Assembly: GCA_021648375.1 (NCBI GenBank)
Contig: JAKISW010000015.1
Coordinates: 1 to 60,766, forward strand
Direction: 5' to 3'
Length of the DNA: 60,766 nt
Source: Devosiaceae bacterium
GTDB lineage: Bacteria; Pseudomonadota; Alphaproteobacteria; Rhizobiales; Devosiaceae
The position numbers and the translations under genes are program-made. Position 1 is the first letter of the stretch, and every line of letters starts with the position of its first letter. Below are positions 51,557-60,112 of this stretch, piece after piece. The notes beneath the pieces were generated by a model. That model saw only the letters and a list, made by a program, of their open reading frames with translations. It searched no databases and was not told the origin of the DNA.

Positions 51557-51955
51557 CTAGAAGACCTGACACAACACCTCACCACCAACATTACTAGAAC
51601 GTGCCTCATGGTCTGCCATAACGCCTTTTGGCGTTGAAAGGATGGAAACACCCAACCCGTTGGCAACCTGGGGAATATTCTTCACCGAAGCATAAATACG
51701 GCGCCCGGGACGCGAAACGCGCTTGATTTCCCGAATAACCGGATCACGGTCCAGATACTTCAATTCGATTGAATATTCACTCGAATTATTTTCAAATTTT
51801 GTCTCAGTGTATCCGCGAATAAAACCTTCGCTTTTCAACACATCCAGCACGAAGCCACGCAGTTTTGACGCAGGCGTTAAAACCGTGGACTTGTTGCGCA
51901 TCTGAGCGTTGCGAATGCGAGTAAGCATATCGCCAAGTGGATCATTAAGATTCAT
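51557..51955 (-). CDS. rpsH: 30S ribosomal protein S8
   Basis: S8 binds the central domain of 16S rRNA and, in E. coli, represses its own operon at rplE. DPLGDMLTRIRNAQMRNKSTV and the end GVSILSTPKGVMADHEARS are conserved. The gene lies between rpsN and rplF. No S8-type operator is obvious before rplE here. Confidence 0.98.
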   Translation of the reverse strand: MNLNDPLGDMLTRIRNAQMRNKSTVLTPASKLRGFVLDVLKSEGFIRGYTETKFENNSSEYSIELKYLDRDPVIREIKRVSRPGRRIYASVKNIPQVANGLGVSILSTPKGVMADHEARSSNVGGEVLCQVF

Positions 51956-51967
51956 CTGTAGTTCTCC

Positions 51968-52273
51968 TTACCAGCTCGACTTGACCATGCCAGGCACCAG
52001 CCCGCGATTGCCAAGATTACGCAAAGATATACGGCTCATTTTCAGCTTGCGATAAACCGAACGCGGCCGTCCGGTAACTTCACAACGATTGCGCACCCTG
52101 ACCGGTGAAGCATCACGCGGCAGTTTGGACAGTTTTAGCTGCGCATTAAAACGCTCTTCCAAAGAAACGGATTTATCCGCCACCATGGCTTTAAGCGCTA
52201 AGCGCTTTTCGCTAAAACGCGCCACGGTTCTGCGACGCTTGTTGTTCTTTTCAATGGCGCTCTTTTTTGCCAT
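51968..52273 (-). CDS. rpsN: 30S ribosomal protein S14 (zinc-free long form)
   Basis: The 101-residue S14 lacks the CxxC pairs of the zinc-binding form; only one Cys remains in RNRCEVTGRPRSVYRKLKM. Its end, ISLRNLGNRGLVPGMVKSSW, is typical of the long form. It lies between rplE and rpsH, 12 bp before the latter. Confidence 0.98.
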   Translation of the reverse strand: MAKKSAIEKNNKRRRTVARFSEKRLALKAMVADKSVSLEERFNAQLKLSKLPRDASPVRVRNRCEVTGRPRSVYRKLKMSRISLRNLGNRGLVPGMVKSSW

Positions 52274-52300
52274 TCAATTAATCCTCTCTAATATTTCCCT

Positions 52301-52864
52301 TTAGGAATTTTCCTGACCAAAGGGAAAGTCAAATGCACGCAACAGCGCCAATGCTTCTTCGTCAGTATTGGCGGTGGTGCAAACGATAATGTCCATGCCC
52401 CAGATCTGATCAACTTTGTCATAATCAATTTCTGGAAATACGATATGCTCTTTAATGCCCATGGCAAAATTGCCATTGCCATCAAAACTCTTCACATTCA
52501 GCCCGCGAAAATCTCGAACCCGCGGCAATGCGATATTAATCAACCGGTCAACAAACTCATACATGCGTGATTTGCGCAATGTAACTTTACAGCCAAGGGG
52601 CATATCTTCACGCACCTTAAAACCCGCAATTGACTTGGACGCATAGGTAGTCAGCGCCTTCTGCCCTGCAATAAGGGTCATATCAGCAACTGCAGATTTT
52701 ACCTTTTTGGTATCATTAACAGCTTCGCCAACACCCATGTTTAAGACAACTTTATCCAAACGCGGAACCTGCATCGGGTTTTCATAACTAAAAGTTTTAA
52801 TCATTGAAGCGCGAACAGTCTCGTCGAAACGAGTGCGAAAACGCGGCACCATAACCTCAGCCAT
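52301..52864 (-). CDS. rplE: 50S ribosomal protein L5
   Basis: L5 binds 5S rRNA and contacts the P-site tRNA. The 187-residue protein has PRLDKVVLNMGVGEAV, KSIAGFKVREDMPLGCKVTL and GIKEHIVFPEIDYDKVDQIW. The ATG overlaps the end of rplX by eight bases. Confidence 0.98.
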   Translation of the reverse strand: MAEVMVPRFRTRFDETVRASMIKTFSYENPMQVPRLDKVVLNMGVGEAVNDTKKVKSAVADMTLIAGQKALTTYASKSIAGFKVREDMPLGCKVTLRKSRMYEFVDRLINIALPRVRDFRGLNVKSFDGNGNFAMGIKEHIVFPEIDYDKVDQIWGMDIIVCTTANTDEEALALLRAFDFPFGQENS

Positions 52865-53171
52865 TGATCACTTCTCCAGAACGTTTGGCAATACGATGTT
52901 TTTTGCCATCCTTGATTTCAAACCCAACCCTGCTCGGCTTGCCGTCCTTGGGATCAGCATATGCCAGATTGGACAAGTGAAGCGACGCTTCCTTTGAAAC
53001 AATCCCCGCTTCCTGGGAAGCCGACTGTTTAGTATGACGGCGAACCAGATTTACACCACCCACAAGAGCGCGGTTTTTCTCAACAAGAATTTGCAGGATT
53101 TCCCCTGTTTTACCCTTGTCTTTTCCAGTCAGCACAACAACTTTATCGCCTTTTTTTAACTTCGCGGCCAT
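52857..53171 (-). CDS. rplX: 50S ribosomal protein L24
   Basis: L24 starts 50S assembly. The 104-residue protein opens with the KOW motif KKGDKVVVLTGKDKGKTGEI and continues with GGVNLVRRHTKQS. It lies one base from rplN and overlaps rplE by eight bases. Confidence 0.98.
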   Translation of the reverse strand: MAAKLKKGDKVVVLTGKDKGKTGEILQILVEKNRALVGGVNLVRRHTKQSASQEAGIVSKEASLHLSNLAYADPKDGKPSRVGFEIKDGKKHRIAKRSGEVING

Positions 53172-53172
53172 C

Positions 53173-53541
53173 TTACAGCACCTCCGGAGCTAGCGAGATG
53201 ATTTTCATGTGATTTTTTGCACGCAGTTCACGGGGAACCGGGCCAAAAATACGCGTTCCAATCGGCTCATTATTATTATTTACCAAAACCGCCGCATTGC
53301 TGTCAAAACGAATAACAGAACCGTCCTTGCGACGGATATTAGATTTGGTACGAACTACGATCGCCTTGGCAACCTCGCCCTTTTTCACTTTGCCGCGAGG
53401 AATTGCATCCTTGATCGACACGACAATCAAGTCACCAACCGCTGCATATCTGCGCTTGGATCCACCAAGCACTTTAATACACATAACCCGCTTGGCGCCG
53501 GAATTGTCGGCAACGTCCAAATTTGATTGCATCTGTATCAT
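53173..53541 (-). CDS. rplN: 50S ribosomal protein L14
   Basis: L14 lies at the subunit interface. MIQMQSNLDVADNSGAKRV and AVLVNNNNEPIGTRIFGPVP are highly conserved and the length of 122 residues is standard. It starts the spc operon gene order, 62 bp after rpsQ. Confidence 0.98.
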   Translation of the reverse strand: MIQMQSNLDVADNSGAKRVMCIKVLGGSKRRYAAVGDLIVVSIKDAIPRGKVKKGEVAKAIVVRTKSNIRRKDGSVIRFDSNAAVLVNNNNEPIGTRIFGPVPRELRAKNHMKIISLAPEVL

Positions 53542-53603
53542 TATTCGATGCCTTCTCTACTTGTTGGGGGATTATTGTTCCACCCAATATTCAAACCAGA
53601 TTG

Positions 53604-53837
53604 TTAAGCCGAAAGAACTATCGACCAACGCTTATTTTTAGAAATAGGCGCGCATTCACGAATTGAAACCTTATCGCCCGTTTTGGCCGAGTTAGTTTCG
53701 TCATGCGCCTGATATTTTTTCGACCGGCGAATGGTTTTTTTGTACAGGGGATGCGCAAACCGGCGCTCCACCCGAACAGTTATAGTTTTATCGTTTACGT
53801 CGGAGACAACGGTCCCCTGCAAAATTCGTCTTGGCAT
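53604..53837 (-). CDS. rpsQ: 30S ribosomal protein S17
   Basis: This 77-residue protein binds the 5' domain of 16S rRNA. RRILQGTVVSDVNDKTITVRVERR and a central HPLYKKTIRRSKKYQAHDE are typical. It closes the S10 operon gene order, 11 bp after rpmC. Confidence 0.98.
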   Translation of the reverse strand: MPRRILQGTVVSDVNDKTITVRVERRFAHPLYKKTIRRSKKYQAHDETNSAKTGDKVSIRECAPISKNKRWSIVLSA

Positions 53838-53848
53838 TTTTTTTGCCC

Positions 53849-54040
53849 TTAGCTGTCGCGCTTTTCGCGCATGACCGTTTTAACTTTAGCAACTTCTCGA
53901 CGAACCAGACGCACCCGCGCCGTTGATTCCATCTGCTGGGTTGCCCGCTGAAAACGCAGATTAAACTGCTCTTTTTTTAATGTAACCAGCTCATCTTTAA
54001 GCTCGTCCATTGTTTTTGCCCTGATATCTGCAATGTCCAT
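53849..54040 (-). CDS. rpmC: 50S ribosomal protein L29
   Basis: L29 is a 63-residue two-helix protein near the peptide exit site that helps trigger factor and SRP dock. DELKDELVTLKKEQFNLRFQ and RLVRREVAKVKTVM are characteristic. It lies between rplP and rpsQ. Confidence 0.97.
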   Translation of the reverse strand: MDIADIRAKTMDELKDELVTLKKEQFNLRFQRATQQMESTARVRLVRREVAKVKTVMREKRDS

Positions 54041-54052
54041 CTTTACGCTTCC

Positions 54053-54466
54053 TTAGTCAGCGATGCGCTTAACAAAGCGCGTTTTGATCGGCAGTTTCAT
54101 GGCAGCAAGCCGCAAAGCTTCACGCGCCACATCTTCTGTTACCCCATCAAGTTCAAACATGATCCGGCCAGGCTTAACCCGCGCCGCCCAATATTCTGGA
54201 GCTCCCTTGCCTTTACCCATCCGAACTTCGGTAGGCTTGGCAGTTACCGGGAGATCCGGGAAAATTCTAATCCACACACGGCCCGCACGCTTCATATGGC
54301 GGGTCATGGCCCGACGCGCAGCTTCGATCTGGCGAGCGGTAATACGATCCGGCTCCTGGGCTTTGAGACCATACTGACCAAAAGTCAGATTGGTTCCGCC
54401 CTTGGCAACGCCATGGATGCGCCCCTTATGAGCCTTGCGAAATTTTGTACGTTTTGGTTGCAGCAT
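54053..54466 (-). CDS. rplP: 50S ribosomal protein L16
   Basis: L16 helps place the A-site tRNA. The 137-residue protein has MLQPKRTKFRKAHKGRIHG, the GQYGLKAQEPDRITARQIEA stretch and RMGKGKGAPEYWAARVKPG. It lies between rpsC and rpmC with 11- and 12-bp gaps. Confidence 0.98.
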   Translation of the reverse strand: MLQPKRTKFRKAHKGRIHGVAKGGTNLTFGQYGLKAQEPDRITARQIEAARRAMTRHMKRAGRVWIRIFPDLPVTAKPTEVRMGKGKGAPEYWAARVKPGRIMFELDGVTEDVAREALRLAAMKLPIKTRFVKRIAD

Positions 54467-54477
54467 CTAACTTATCC

Positions 54478-55191
54478 TTAGCTTCGAGCACCGGGTGCGC
54501 GCCGTTGCTTTTGGCCACCACCGCCACCTTCGGTTGCGCGACGCTCGTGAGCCATGGGATCATGTTCCATAACTTCACCCTTGAAAATCCACACTTTAAT
54601 GCCAATCACGCCATAGGTCGTTGCGGCTTCTGCAACTCCATAATCAATGTCGGCACGAAGCGTATGCAATGGCACACGGCCCTCGCGATACCATTCGGTA
54701 CGCGCAATATCTGCGCCACCAAGACGACCGGCAACATTGGCACGAATACCCAAAGCTCCCATACGCATTGCTGTCTGAACACCACGTTTTGTTGCCCGAC
54801 GAAACGCCACCCGGCGCTCCAGCTGTTGGGCAATTCCCTGAGCAACCAGGGTCGCATCAGTTTCCGGTTTTCTGACTTCAACGATATTTACGTGAACTTC
54901 TGAATCCGTGAATTTTCTAATTTTGCCGCGAATAGTTTCAATATCAGCGCCCTTTTTGCCGATAACAATGCCCGGCCGCGCTGTATGAATTGATACCCGA
55001 CATTTACGATGCGGACGTTCAATCACGATTTTTGAAACCGCTGCCTGCTTGAGTTCTTTTTCAAGCATGGTACGAATTTTCAGATCTTCCTGAAGCAAAA
55101 CACCATATTCGCCCTTGTTCGCATACCAACGCGAATCCCAAGTGCGATTGATCCCCAGCCGCATACCAATCGGATTTACTTTTTGACCCAT
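54478..55191 (-). CDS. rpsC: 30S ribosomal protein S3
   Basis: S3 lines the mRNA entry channel. The 237-residue protein opens MGQKVNPIGMRLGINRTWDS, has the KH domain around RPGIVIGKKGADIETIRGK, and ends in a Gly/Arg-rich tail (RATEGGGGGQKQRRAPGA) that is longer than in E. coli. Its start shares one base with the rplV stop. Confidence 0.98.
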   Translation of the reverse strand: MGQKVNPIGMRLGINRTWDSRWYANKGEYGVLLQEDLKIRTMLEKELKQAAVSKIVIERPHRKCRVSIHTARPGIVIGKKGADIETIRGKIRKFTDSEVHVNIVEVRKPETDATLVAQGIAQQLERRVAFRRATKRGVQTAMRMGALGIRANVAGRLGGADIARTEWYREGRVPLHTLRADIDYGVAEAATTYGVIGIKVWIFKGEVMEHDPMAHERRATEGGGGGQKQRRAPGARS

Positions 55192-55571
55192 TATGCGGTC
55201 TCCTCAACTTCACGAACAATAATCGTAAGATTCGCAAATGGCTTCAATATCTTTGCACCACGCCCGCGGGCCCGTGCCTTAAACCGTTTCATAACCATGG
55301 AATTACCAACAAATGCTTCGGCAACAACCAATGTATCCGTATCAAGGTTATGATTGTTTTCAGCGTTGGCAATCGCACTTTCCAGAGTGCTTTTAACAGC
55401 CCCGGCAATACGCTTGGGAGAAAAGCTCAAATCAGCCAGTGCAGCTTCAACCTTTTTGCCCCGAATAGACTGGGCAACCAGATTAAGTTTTTGCGGACTG
55501 GTGCGAACCCTGCGCAAAACCGCCTGGGCCTCATTGCTTTTGAGCGAACGCTCTGTTTTCTTCTTGCCCAT
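55191..55571 (-). CDS. rplV: 50S ribosomal protein L22
   Basis: L22 lines the exit tunnel and its loop is a macrolide-resistance site. The 126-residue protein shows RVRTSPQKLNLVAQSIRGKKV and a conserved loop near FKARARGRGAKILKPFANLT. It lies two bases from rpsS and overlaps rpsC by one. Confidence 0.98.
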   Translation of the reverse strand: MGKKKTERSLKSNEAQAVLRRVRTSPQKLNLVAQSIRGKKVEAALADLSFSPKRIAGAVKSTLESAIANAENNHNLDTDTLVVAEAFVGNSMVMKRFKARARGRGAKILKPFANLTIIVREVEETA

Positions 55572-55573
55572 AA

Positions 55574-55852
55574 TCAGCCCCTCTTGGCGCGCTTGTCGGC
55601 CCCGTGACCATAATAGGTACGGGTTGGAGAAAATTCACCAAACTTGTGACCGATCATATCCTCGGATATCGAAACCGGAATATGCTTTTTGCCATTGTAG
55701 ACCCCAAAGGTAAGCCCGACAAATTGTGGCAGTATTGTTGAGCGACGGCTCCAGATCTTAATGACCTCATGACGTCCGCCTTCGCGAACTTTATCGGCTT
55801 TTTTTAACAGATACCCATCAACAAACGGGCCTTTCCAAACGGAACGAGACAT
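55574..55852 (-). CDS. rpsS: 30S ribosomal protein S19
   Basis: S19 binds the 30S head with S13. The 92-residue protein has SRSVWKGPFVDGYLLKKADK, TILPQFVGLTFGVYNGKKH and the closing KFGEFSPTRTYYGHGADK. It lies between rplB and rplV. Confidence 0.98.
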   Translation of the reverse strand: MSRSVWKGPFVDGYLLKKADKVREGGRHEVIKIWSRRSTILPQFVGLTFGVYNGKKHIPVSISEDMIGHKFGEFSPTRTYYGHGADKRAKRG

Positions 55853-55855
55853 ATT

Positions 55856-56695
55856 TTACCGGCCCTTTCTGGCGTGACGTGAGCGAACAATGAATTTGTC
55901 CGTCAGCTTGTTCTTACGAGTTTTCTTACCCTTGGTAGGCACACCCCAGGGCGTAACCGGATGACGGCCACCTGAAGTTCTGCCCTCACCACCACCATGG
56001 GGGTGATCAACCGGGTTCATGGCTACACCACGAACACTTGGCCGACGACCAAGCCAGCGCGAACGCCCCGCTTTTCCAAGGTTGGTATTTGAATGATCGG
56101 GATTGGAAACAGCACCAACTGTTGCCAAACATGAACCATGAACAATTCTTTGCTCGCCCGAGTTAAGGCGCAAAATGGCCCAGCCATGATCCCGGCCAAC
56201 ATATTGAGCATAGGCTCCGGCGGAACGAGCCACCTGCCCGCCCTTTTTGGGCTTCATTTCAATATTGTGAACAATCGTTCCCACTGGCATTTTCTCCAGC
56301 GGCATTGTATTGCCCGGCTTCACATCAATAGCATTGAGCGAGGAGATAACCTTATCACCAGCAGCCAGACGTTGCGGCGCAATGATATATGCCTGCTCAC
56401 CATCATCATAAGTGATAAGAGCTATAAAAGCTGTACGGTTTGGATCATATTCTAACCGCTCAACAGTTGCCACAACATCAAAACGTGTACGTTTGAAATC
56501 CACAAGGCGATAGGTACGCTTGTGCCCACCACCGCGCCGACGCATGGTAATCCGACCCCGGTTGTTACGACCCCCTTTTGAGGAATTGGCTTCGGTCAGC
56601 TTCTTAACCGGGCCGCCCTTCCAGAGTTCACTTCGATCGATCCCGATTAGAGCCCGGCGACCGGCAGAAGTGGGGTTGTATGATTTAAGTGCCAT
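55856..56695 (-). CDS. rplB: 50S ribosomal protein L2
   Basis: L2 supports peptidyl-transferase structure and subunit joining. The 279-residue protein includes GRITMRRRGGGHKRTYRLVD, GRDHGWAILRLNSGE and the conserved MNPVDHPHGGGEGRTSGGRH whose His is important for activity. It lies between rplW and rpsS. Confidence 0.98.
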   Translation of the reverse strand: MALKSYNPTSAGRRALIGIDRSELWKGGPVKKLTEANSSKGGRNNRGRITMRRRGGGHKRTYRLVDFKRTRFDVVATVERLEYDPNRTAFIALITYDDGEQAYIIAPQRLAAGDKVISSLNAIDVKPGNTMPLEKMPVGTIVHNIEMKPKKGGQVARSAGAYAQYVGRDHGWAILRLNSGEQRIVHGSCLATVGAVSNPDHSNTNLGKAGRSRWLGRRPSVRGVAMNPVDHPHGGGEGRTSGGRHPVTPWGVPTKGKKTRKNKLTDKFIVRSRHARKGR

Positions 56696-56717
56696 AATCT
56701 TTCCCTAAAATCTTTTC

Positions 56718-57011
56718 TTACAGACCCGACGAAATGTCGATTACCTGGCCTTCGACCAGTGTGACAATAGCCTTTTTAACGTCTTTACGACGACCGGTTA
56801 TGCCACGAAATTTTTTAACTTTGCCCTTGCGAACATGGACGTTGACAGCCTTGACCTTAACCGAAAACAAACGCTCAACAGCAGCCTTGATCTCAGGCTT
56901 GGTGGCACTGATGTACACATCAAACACCACCTGATTGTGTTCAGATGCAATGGTGGACTTTTCAGTCACCACGGGAGCAACAATCACATCATAATCTTTT
57001 ACATTGTTCAT
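56718..57011 (-). CDS. rplW: 50S ribosomal protein L23
   Basis: L23 forms the docking site for trigger factor and SRP. The 97-residue protein has YDVIVAPVVTEKSTIASEHN and EIKAAVERLFSVKVKAVNVH. Its ATG overlaps the rplD stop by four bases. Confidence 0.98.
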   Translation of the reverse strand: MNNVKDYDVIVAPVVTEKSTIASEHNQVVFDVYISATKPEIKAAVERLFSVKVKAVNVHVRKGKVKKFRGITGRRKDVKKAIVTLVEGQVIDISSGL

Positions 57012-57628
57012 GACAAACGTGCCTCCAAAGCTTCAACGGCATCCTTGGTCAATACCAGCTTGGAACGACGCAAAATATCATAAACATTTATGCCTTGAAC
57101 CGGAAGTACATCAATCAACGGGATGTTTCTTGCCGCCAGAGAAAAATTATTATCCAGCTCAGCACCACCAATGATCAATGCATTGGAAAGGTCCATTTTG
57201 CCAAAACTTGCCCTCAAGGAAGAGGTTTTTGCCTCTTTTGCTTCCGCCTTGTCCAAAATAATCAGATCTCCGGACTTAACCTTGGAGCTAAGCGCATGCT
57301 TTAGAGCAAGGGCGCGAACTTTTTTAGGCATCGCAATTGCGTGACTTCTTGGTGTTGGACCAAAAGCACGACCACCACTGCGAAACAGGTTGGCTTTGCG
57401 CGAACCGTGACGAGCGCCACCGCTGCCCTTTTGCCGAACGGATTTTTTGGTGGTTCCGCGAATATCAGAACGATTTTTCACCGCGTGGGTGCCCGCCTGA
57501 CGTTTAAGCAATTGATAACGAACCATGCGCTGCAAAATATCAGCACGAGGCTCAAGACCGAAAATGCTTTCCGCCAAACTTAACTTACCGGCCGACTTGC
57601 CGCCAAGACTTGTTACATTGATATCCAT
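57008..57628 (-). CDS. rplD: 50S ribosomal protein L4
   Basis: L4 lines the exit tunnel and in enteric bacteria controls the S10 operon. The 206-residue protein has GTHAVKNRSDIRGTTKKSVR, KGSGGARHGSRKANLFRSGG and GRAFGPTPRSHA. It directly abuts rplC and overlaps rplW. No L4-type leader hairpin is evident before rpsJ. Confidence 0.98.
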   Translation of the reverse strand: MDINVTSLGGKSAGKLSLAESIFGLEPRADILQRMVRYQLLKRQAGTHAVKNRSDIRGTTKKSVRQKGSGGARHGSRKANLFRSGGRAFGPTPRSHAIAMPKKVRALALKHALSSKVKSGDLIILDKAEAKEAKTSSLRASFGKMDLSNALIIGGAELDNNFSLAARNIPLIDVLPVQGINVYDILRRSKLVLTKDAVEALEARLS

Positions 57629-58411
57629 TTATTCAGCCCCCCCATCAGAGGTTGAAGCGTCAGAAGTTGATGCATCAGCTTTTTCAGCTTCTGCTGCGAC
57701 TTCTTTTTCAGCAGCGGCGGGAGCCGCGTTATCCTGAACACCCTTGAACGATCCGGGGAATGAAGCACCATCTGGAGCGGATTTTTTAACCGCATCCCGA
57801 ATAAACACCCAGCCACCTTTAGATCCGGGAACAGAACCCTTGATCATAATAAGGCCACGCTCAATATCTGTGCGCACAACCTCAAGATTTTGTGTGGTTA
57901 CTCGCTCAGCACCCATATGTCCGGCCATTTTTTTGCCCTTGAACACTTTACCAGGATCCTGAGAATTACCAGTGGAGCCGTGGGAACGGTGAGATATGGA
58001 AACACCGTGAGTAGCGCGAAGACCGCTAAAATTATGCCGCTTCATAGCACCGGCAAAACCCTTACCCACAGAAGTACCGGTAACATCCACAAGCTGACCA
58101 TCAACAAAATGATCCGCAAGCATGGAAGCACCAACCTCAATGAGATTGTCCTCACTTACCCGAAACTCTCCAACACAACGCTTCGGCTCAACCTTGGCGA
58201 TGGCAAATTGTCCACGCCGGGCCTTGGAAACGTTTTTAACTTTAGCGGCACCGGCACCCAATTGCAGCGCAGTGTAGCCGTCTTTATCTTCCGTCCGCTG
58301 GCCTACCACTTGGCAGTTTTGCAAATCCAACACTGTCACAGGAACGTTAGTACCGTCCTCGGTGAAAATGCGGGTCATGCCCAGCTTCTGTGCGATCAAT
58401 CCAGAACGCAT
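57629..58411 (-). CDS. rplC: 50S ribosomal protein L3 with acidic C-terminal tail
   Basis: L3 is an early assembly protein near the peptidyl-transferase centre. MRSGLIAQKLGMTRIFTEDG opens the protein and RHNFSGLRATHGVSISHRSH is the conserved loop. The last 45 or so residues form a low-complexity Ala/Glu/Ser/Asp tail (AAPAAAEKEVAAEAEKAD onwards) beyond the normal end. The start is ATG 58411, with AGAGG eight bases upstream; an earlier in-frame start would add 17 non-conserved residues. Confidence 0.97.
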   Translation of the reverse strand: MRSGLIAQKLGMTRIFTEDGTNVPVTVLDLQNCQVVGQRTEDKDGYTALQLGAGAAKVKNVSKARRGQFAIAKVEPKRCVGEFRVSEDNLIEVGASMLADHFVDGQLVDVTGTSVGKGFAGAMKRHNFSGLRATHGVSISHRSHGSTGNSQDPGKVFKGKKMAGHMGAERVTTQNLEVVRTDIERGLIMIKGSVPGSKGGWVFIRDAVKKSAPDGASFPGSFKGVQDNAAPAAAEKEVAAEAEKADASTSDASTSDGGAE

Positions 58412-58439
58412 TGGTTCAACCTCTTTCTTCAAACTCGAA

Positions 58440-58748
58440 TTAGAGCTTAATCTCAACATCAACGCCGGCGGCGAGATCGAGTTTCATAAGTGCATCAACA
58501 GTCTGCGGGGTAGGCTCGACAATATCCAACAACCTTTTATGGGTGCGGATTTCGAACTGTTCCCGACTTTTTTTGTCTACGTGGGGAGACCTGTTGACGG
58601 TGAATTTCTCAATTCGTGTCGGCAAAGGAATAGGACCACGAACCTGAGCACCGGTACGCTTCGCCGTAGAGACGATTTCGCGTGTCGATACATCAAGAAC
58701 ACGATGGTCAAAGGCCTTAAGCCGTATACGAATATTTTGACTTTTCAT
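58440..58748 (-). CDS. rpsJ: 30S ribosomal protein S10
   Basis: S10 serves in the 30S head and, with NusB, in antitermination. The 102-residue protein has RIRLKAFDHRVLDVSTREIV, the GPIPLPTRIEKFTVNRSPHV loop and KSREQFEIRTHKRLLDI. It is the first gene of the S10 group, 115 bp after tuf. Confidence 0.98.
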   Translation of the reverse strand: MKSQNIRIRLKAFDHRVLDVSTREIVSTAKRTGAQVRGPIPLPTRIEKFTVNRSPHVDKKSREQFEIRTHKRLLDIVEPTPQTVDALMKLDLAAGVDVEIKL

Positions 58749-58820
58749 TTCGCTTTTTCCAATTTACTGGCTCAATGCCAATATTTGTCGTCGATATTTA
58801 TTGCAGAGTAGCTGCTTTAT

Positions 58821-58851
58821 AAAAAGACCGGCGCGACACAAAAGCCGCGCC
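58821..58851 (-). terminator. Hairpin after tuf
   Basis: On the minus strand GGCGCG and CGCGCC pair (58846-58851 with 58830-58835) around a 10-base loop, and GGTCTTTTT follows. It lies just after the tuf stop and may stop part of the transcription before rpsJ, separating the fusA-tuf unit from the S10 operon. Confidence 0.65.
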
Positions 58852-58863
58852 AATCTAAAAAAT

Positions 58864-60054
58864 CTATTCGATGATTTTGGAAACAACGCCTGAACCAACG
58901 GTACGACCACCTTCACGGATAGCAAAGCGAAGCTTTTCTTCCATGGCGATCGGCACGATCAGCTCAACATTTACTTCCACCCGATCACCAGGCATAACCA
59001 TTTCCACGCCATCAGGCAAAGTCACAACACCAGTAACATCGGTTGTGCGGAAATAGAATTGCGGACGGTAATTAGTGAAAAACGGAGTGTGACGTCCACC
59101 TTCATCTTTGCTCAAAATATAAGCTTCACCGACAAACTTGGTGTGCGGAGTAACTGAACCTGGCTTACAAAGAACCTGACCACGCTCAACCTGCTCACGA
59201 TCAACACCACGGATCAAAGCACCGATATTGTCGCCAGCTTCACCCGTATCGAGCAGCTTGCGGAACATTTCAACACCTGTAACCGTTGTTTTCTGGGTTT
59301 CTTTAATACCAATGATTTCGACTTCTTCACCAACATTAACAATACCGCGCTCAACACGTCCGGTAACAACAGTACCACGGCCAGAAATCGAAAACACATC
59401 TTCAATCGGCATCAGGAACGGCTTGTCTTTTGGACGGGCTGGAGTTGGGATATATTCGTCAACCGCTTTCATCAGCTCAAGAATTGAATTCTTGCCGATT
59501 TCATCATCACGACCTTCAAGGGCTGCAAGAGCCGATCCTTTAACGATCGGAATATCATCACCAGGAAAATCATAGGAAGAAAGCAATTCGCGAATTTCCA
59601 TTTCCACCAGTTCAAGCAATTCTTCGTCGTCAACCTGATCAACTTTATTCATGTAAACAACCAGGGATGGAACACCAACCTGACGGGCCAGCAAAATGTG
59701 CTCGCGAGTCTGGGGCATCGGGCCATCAGCGGCTGAAACAACAAGAATTCCACCATCCATTTGCGCAGCACCGGTAATCATGTTCTTCACATAATCAGCG
59801 TGTCCTGGACAATCAACGTGGGCATAGTGACGGTTTTCAGTTTCATATTCCACGTGGGAAGTAGAAATGGTAATGCCACGGGCTTTTTCTTCCGGAGCCT
59901 TATCAATTTCATCAAACGCTGTCACTTCAGCGCCGCCGCTTTCAGCCAAAACTTTGGTGATAGCTGCTGTCAATGTGGTTTTTCCATGATCAACATGGCC
60001 GATTGTGCCAACATTGACGTGGGGTTTGGTACGATCAAACTTAACCTTAGCCAT
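58864..60054 (-). CDS. tuf: Elongation factor Tu
   Basis: EF-Tu delivers aminoacyl-tRNA to the ribosome. The 396-residue GTPase has GHVDHGKTTLTAAI (G1), RGITIS (G2), DCPGHADY (G3) and NKVDQVDD (G4). The G-domain segment SSYDFPGDDIPIVKGSALAAL and the two beta-barrel domains follow. The usual proteobacterial second copy, if present, lies elsewhere. Order fusA-tuf-rpsJ is typical. Confidence 0.98.
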   Translation of the reverse strand: MAKVKFDRTKPHVNVGTIGHVDHGKTTLTAAITKVLAESGGAEVTAFDEIDKAPEEKARGITISTSHVEYETENRHYAHVDCPGHADYVKNMITGAAQMDGGILVVSAADGPMPQTREHILLARQVGVPSLVVYMNKVDQVDDEELLELVEMEIRELLSSYDFPGDDIPIVKGSALAALEGRDDEIGKNSILELMKAVDEYIPTPARPKDKPFLMPIEDVFSISGRGTVVTGRVERGIVNVGEEVEIIGIKETQKTTVTGVEMFRKLLDTGEAGDNIGALIRGVDREQVERGQVLCKPGSVTPHTKFVGEAYILSKDEGGRHTPFFTNYRPQFYFRTTDVTGVVTLPDGVEMVMPGDRVEVNVELIVPIAMEEKLRFAIREGGRTVGSGVVSKIIE

Positions 60055-60112
60055 TTTCTTTTCTCCGTAAGTATGTCAGCCCGCAAGCCAACGCAAATCC
60101 AAGTTTTAGTTT

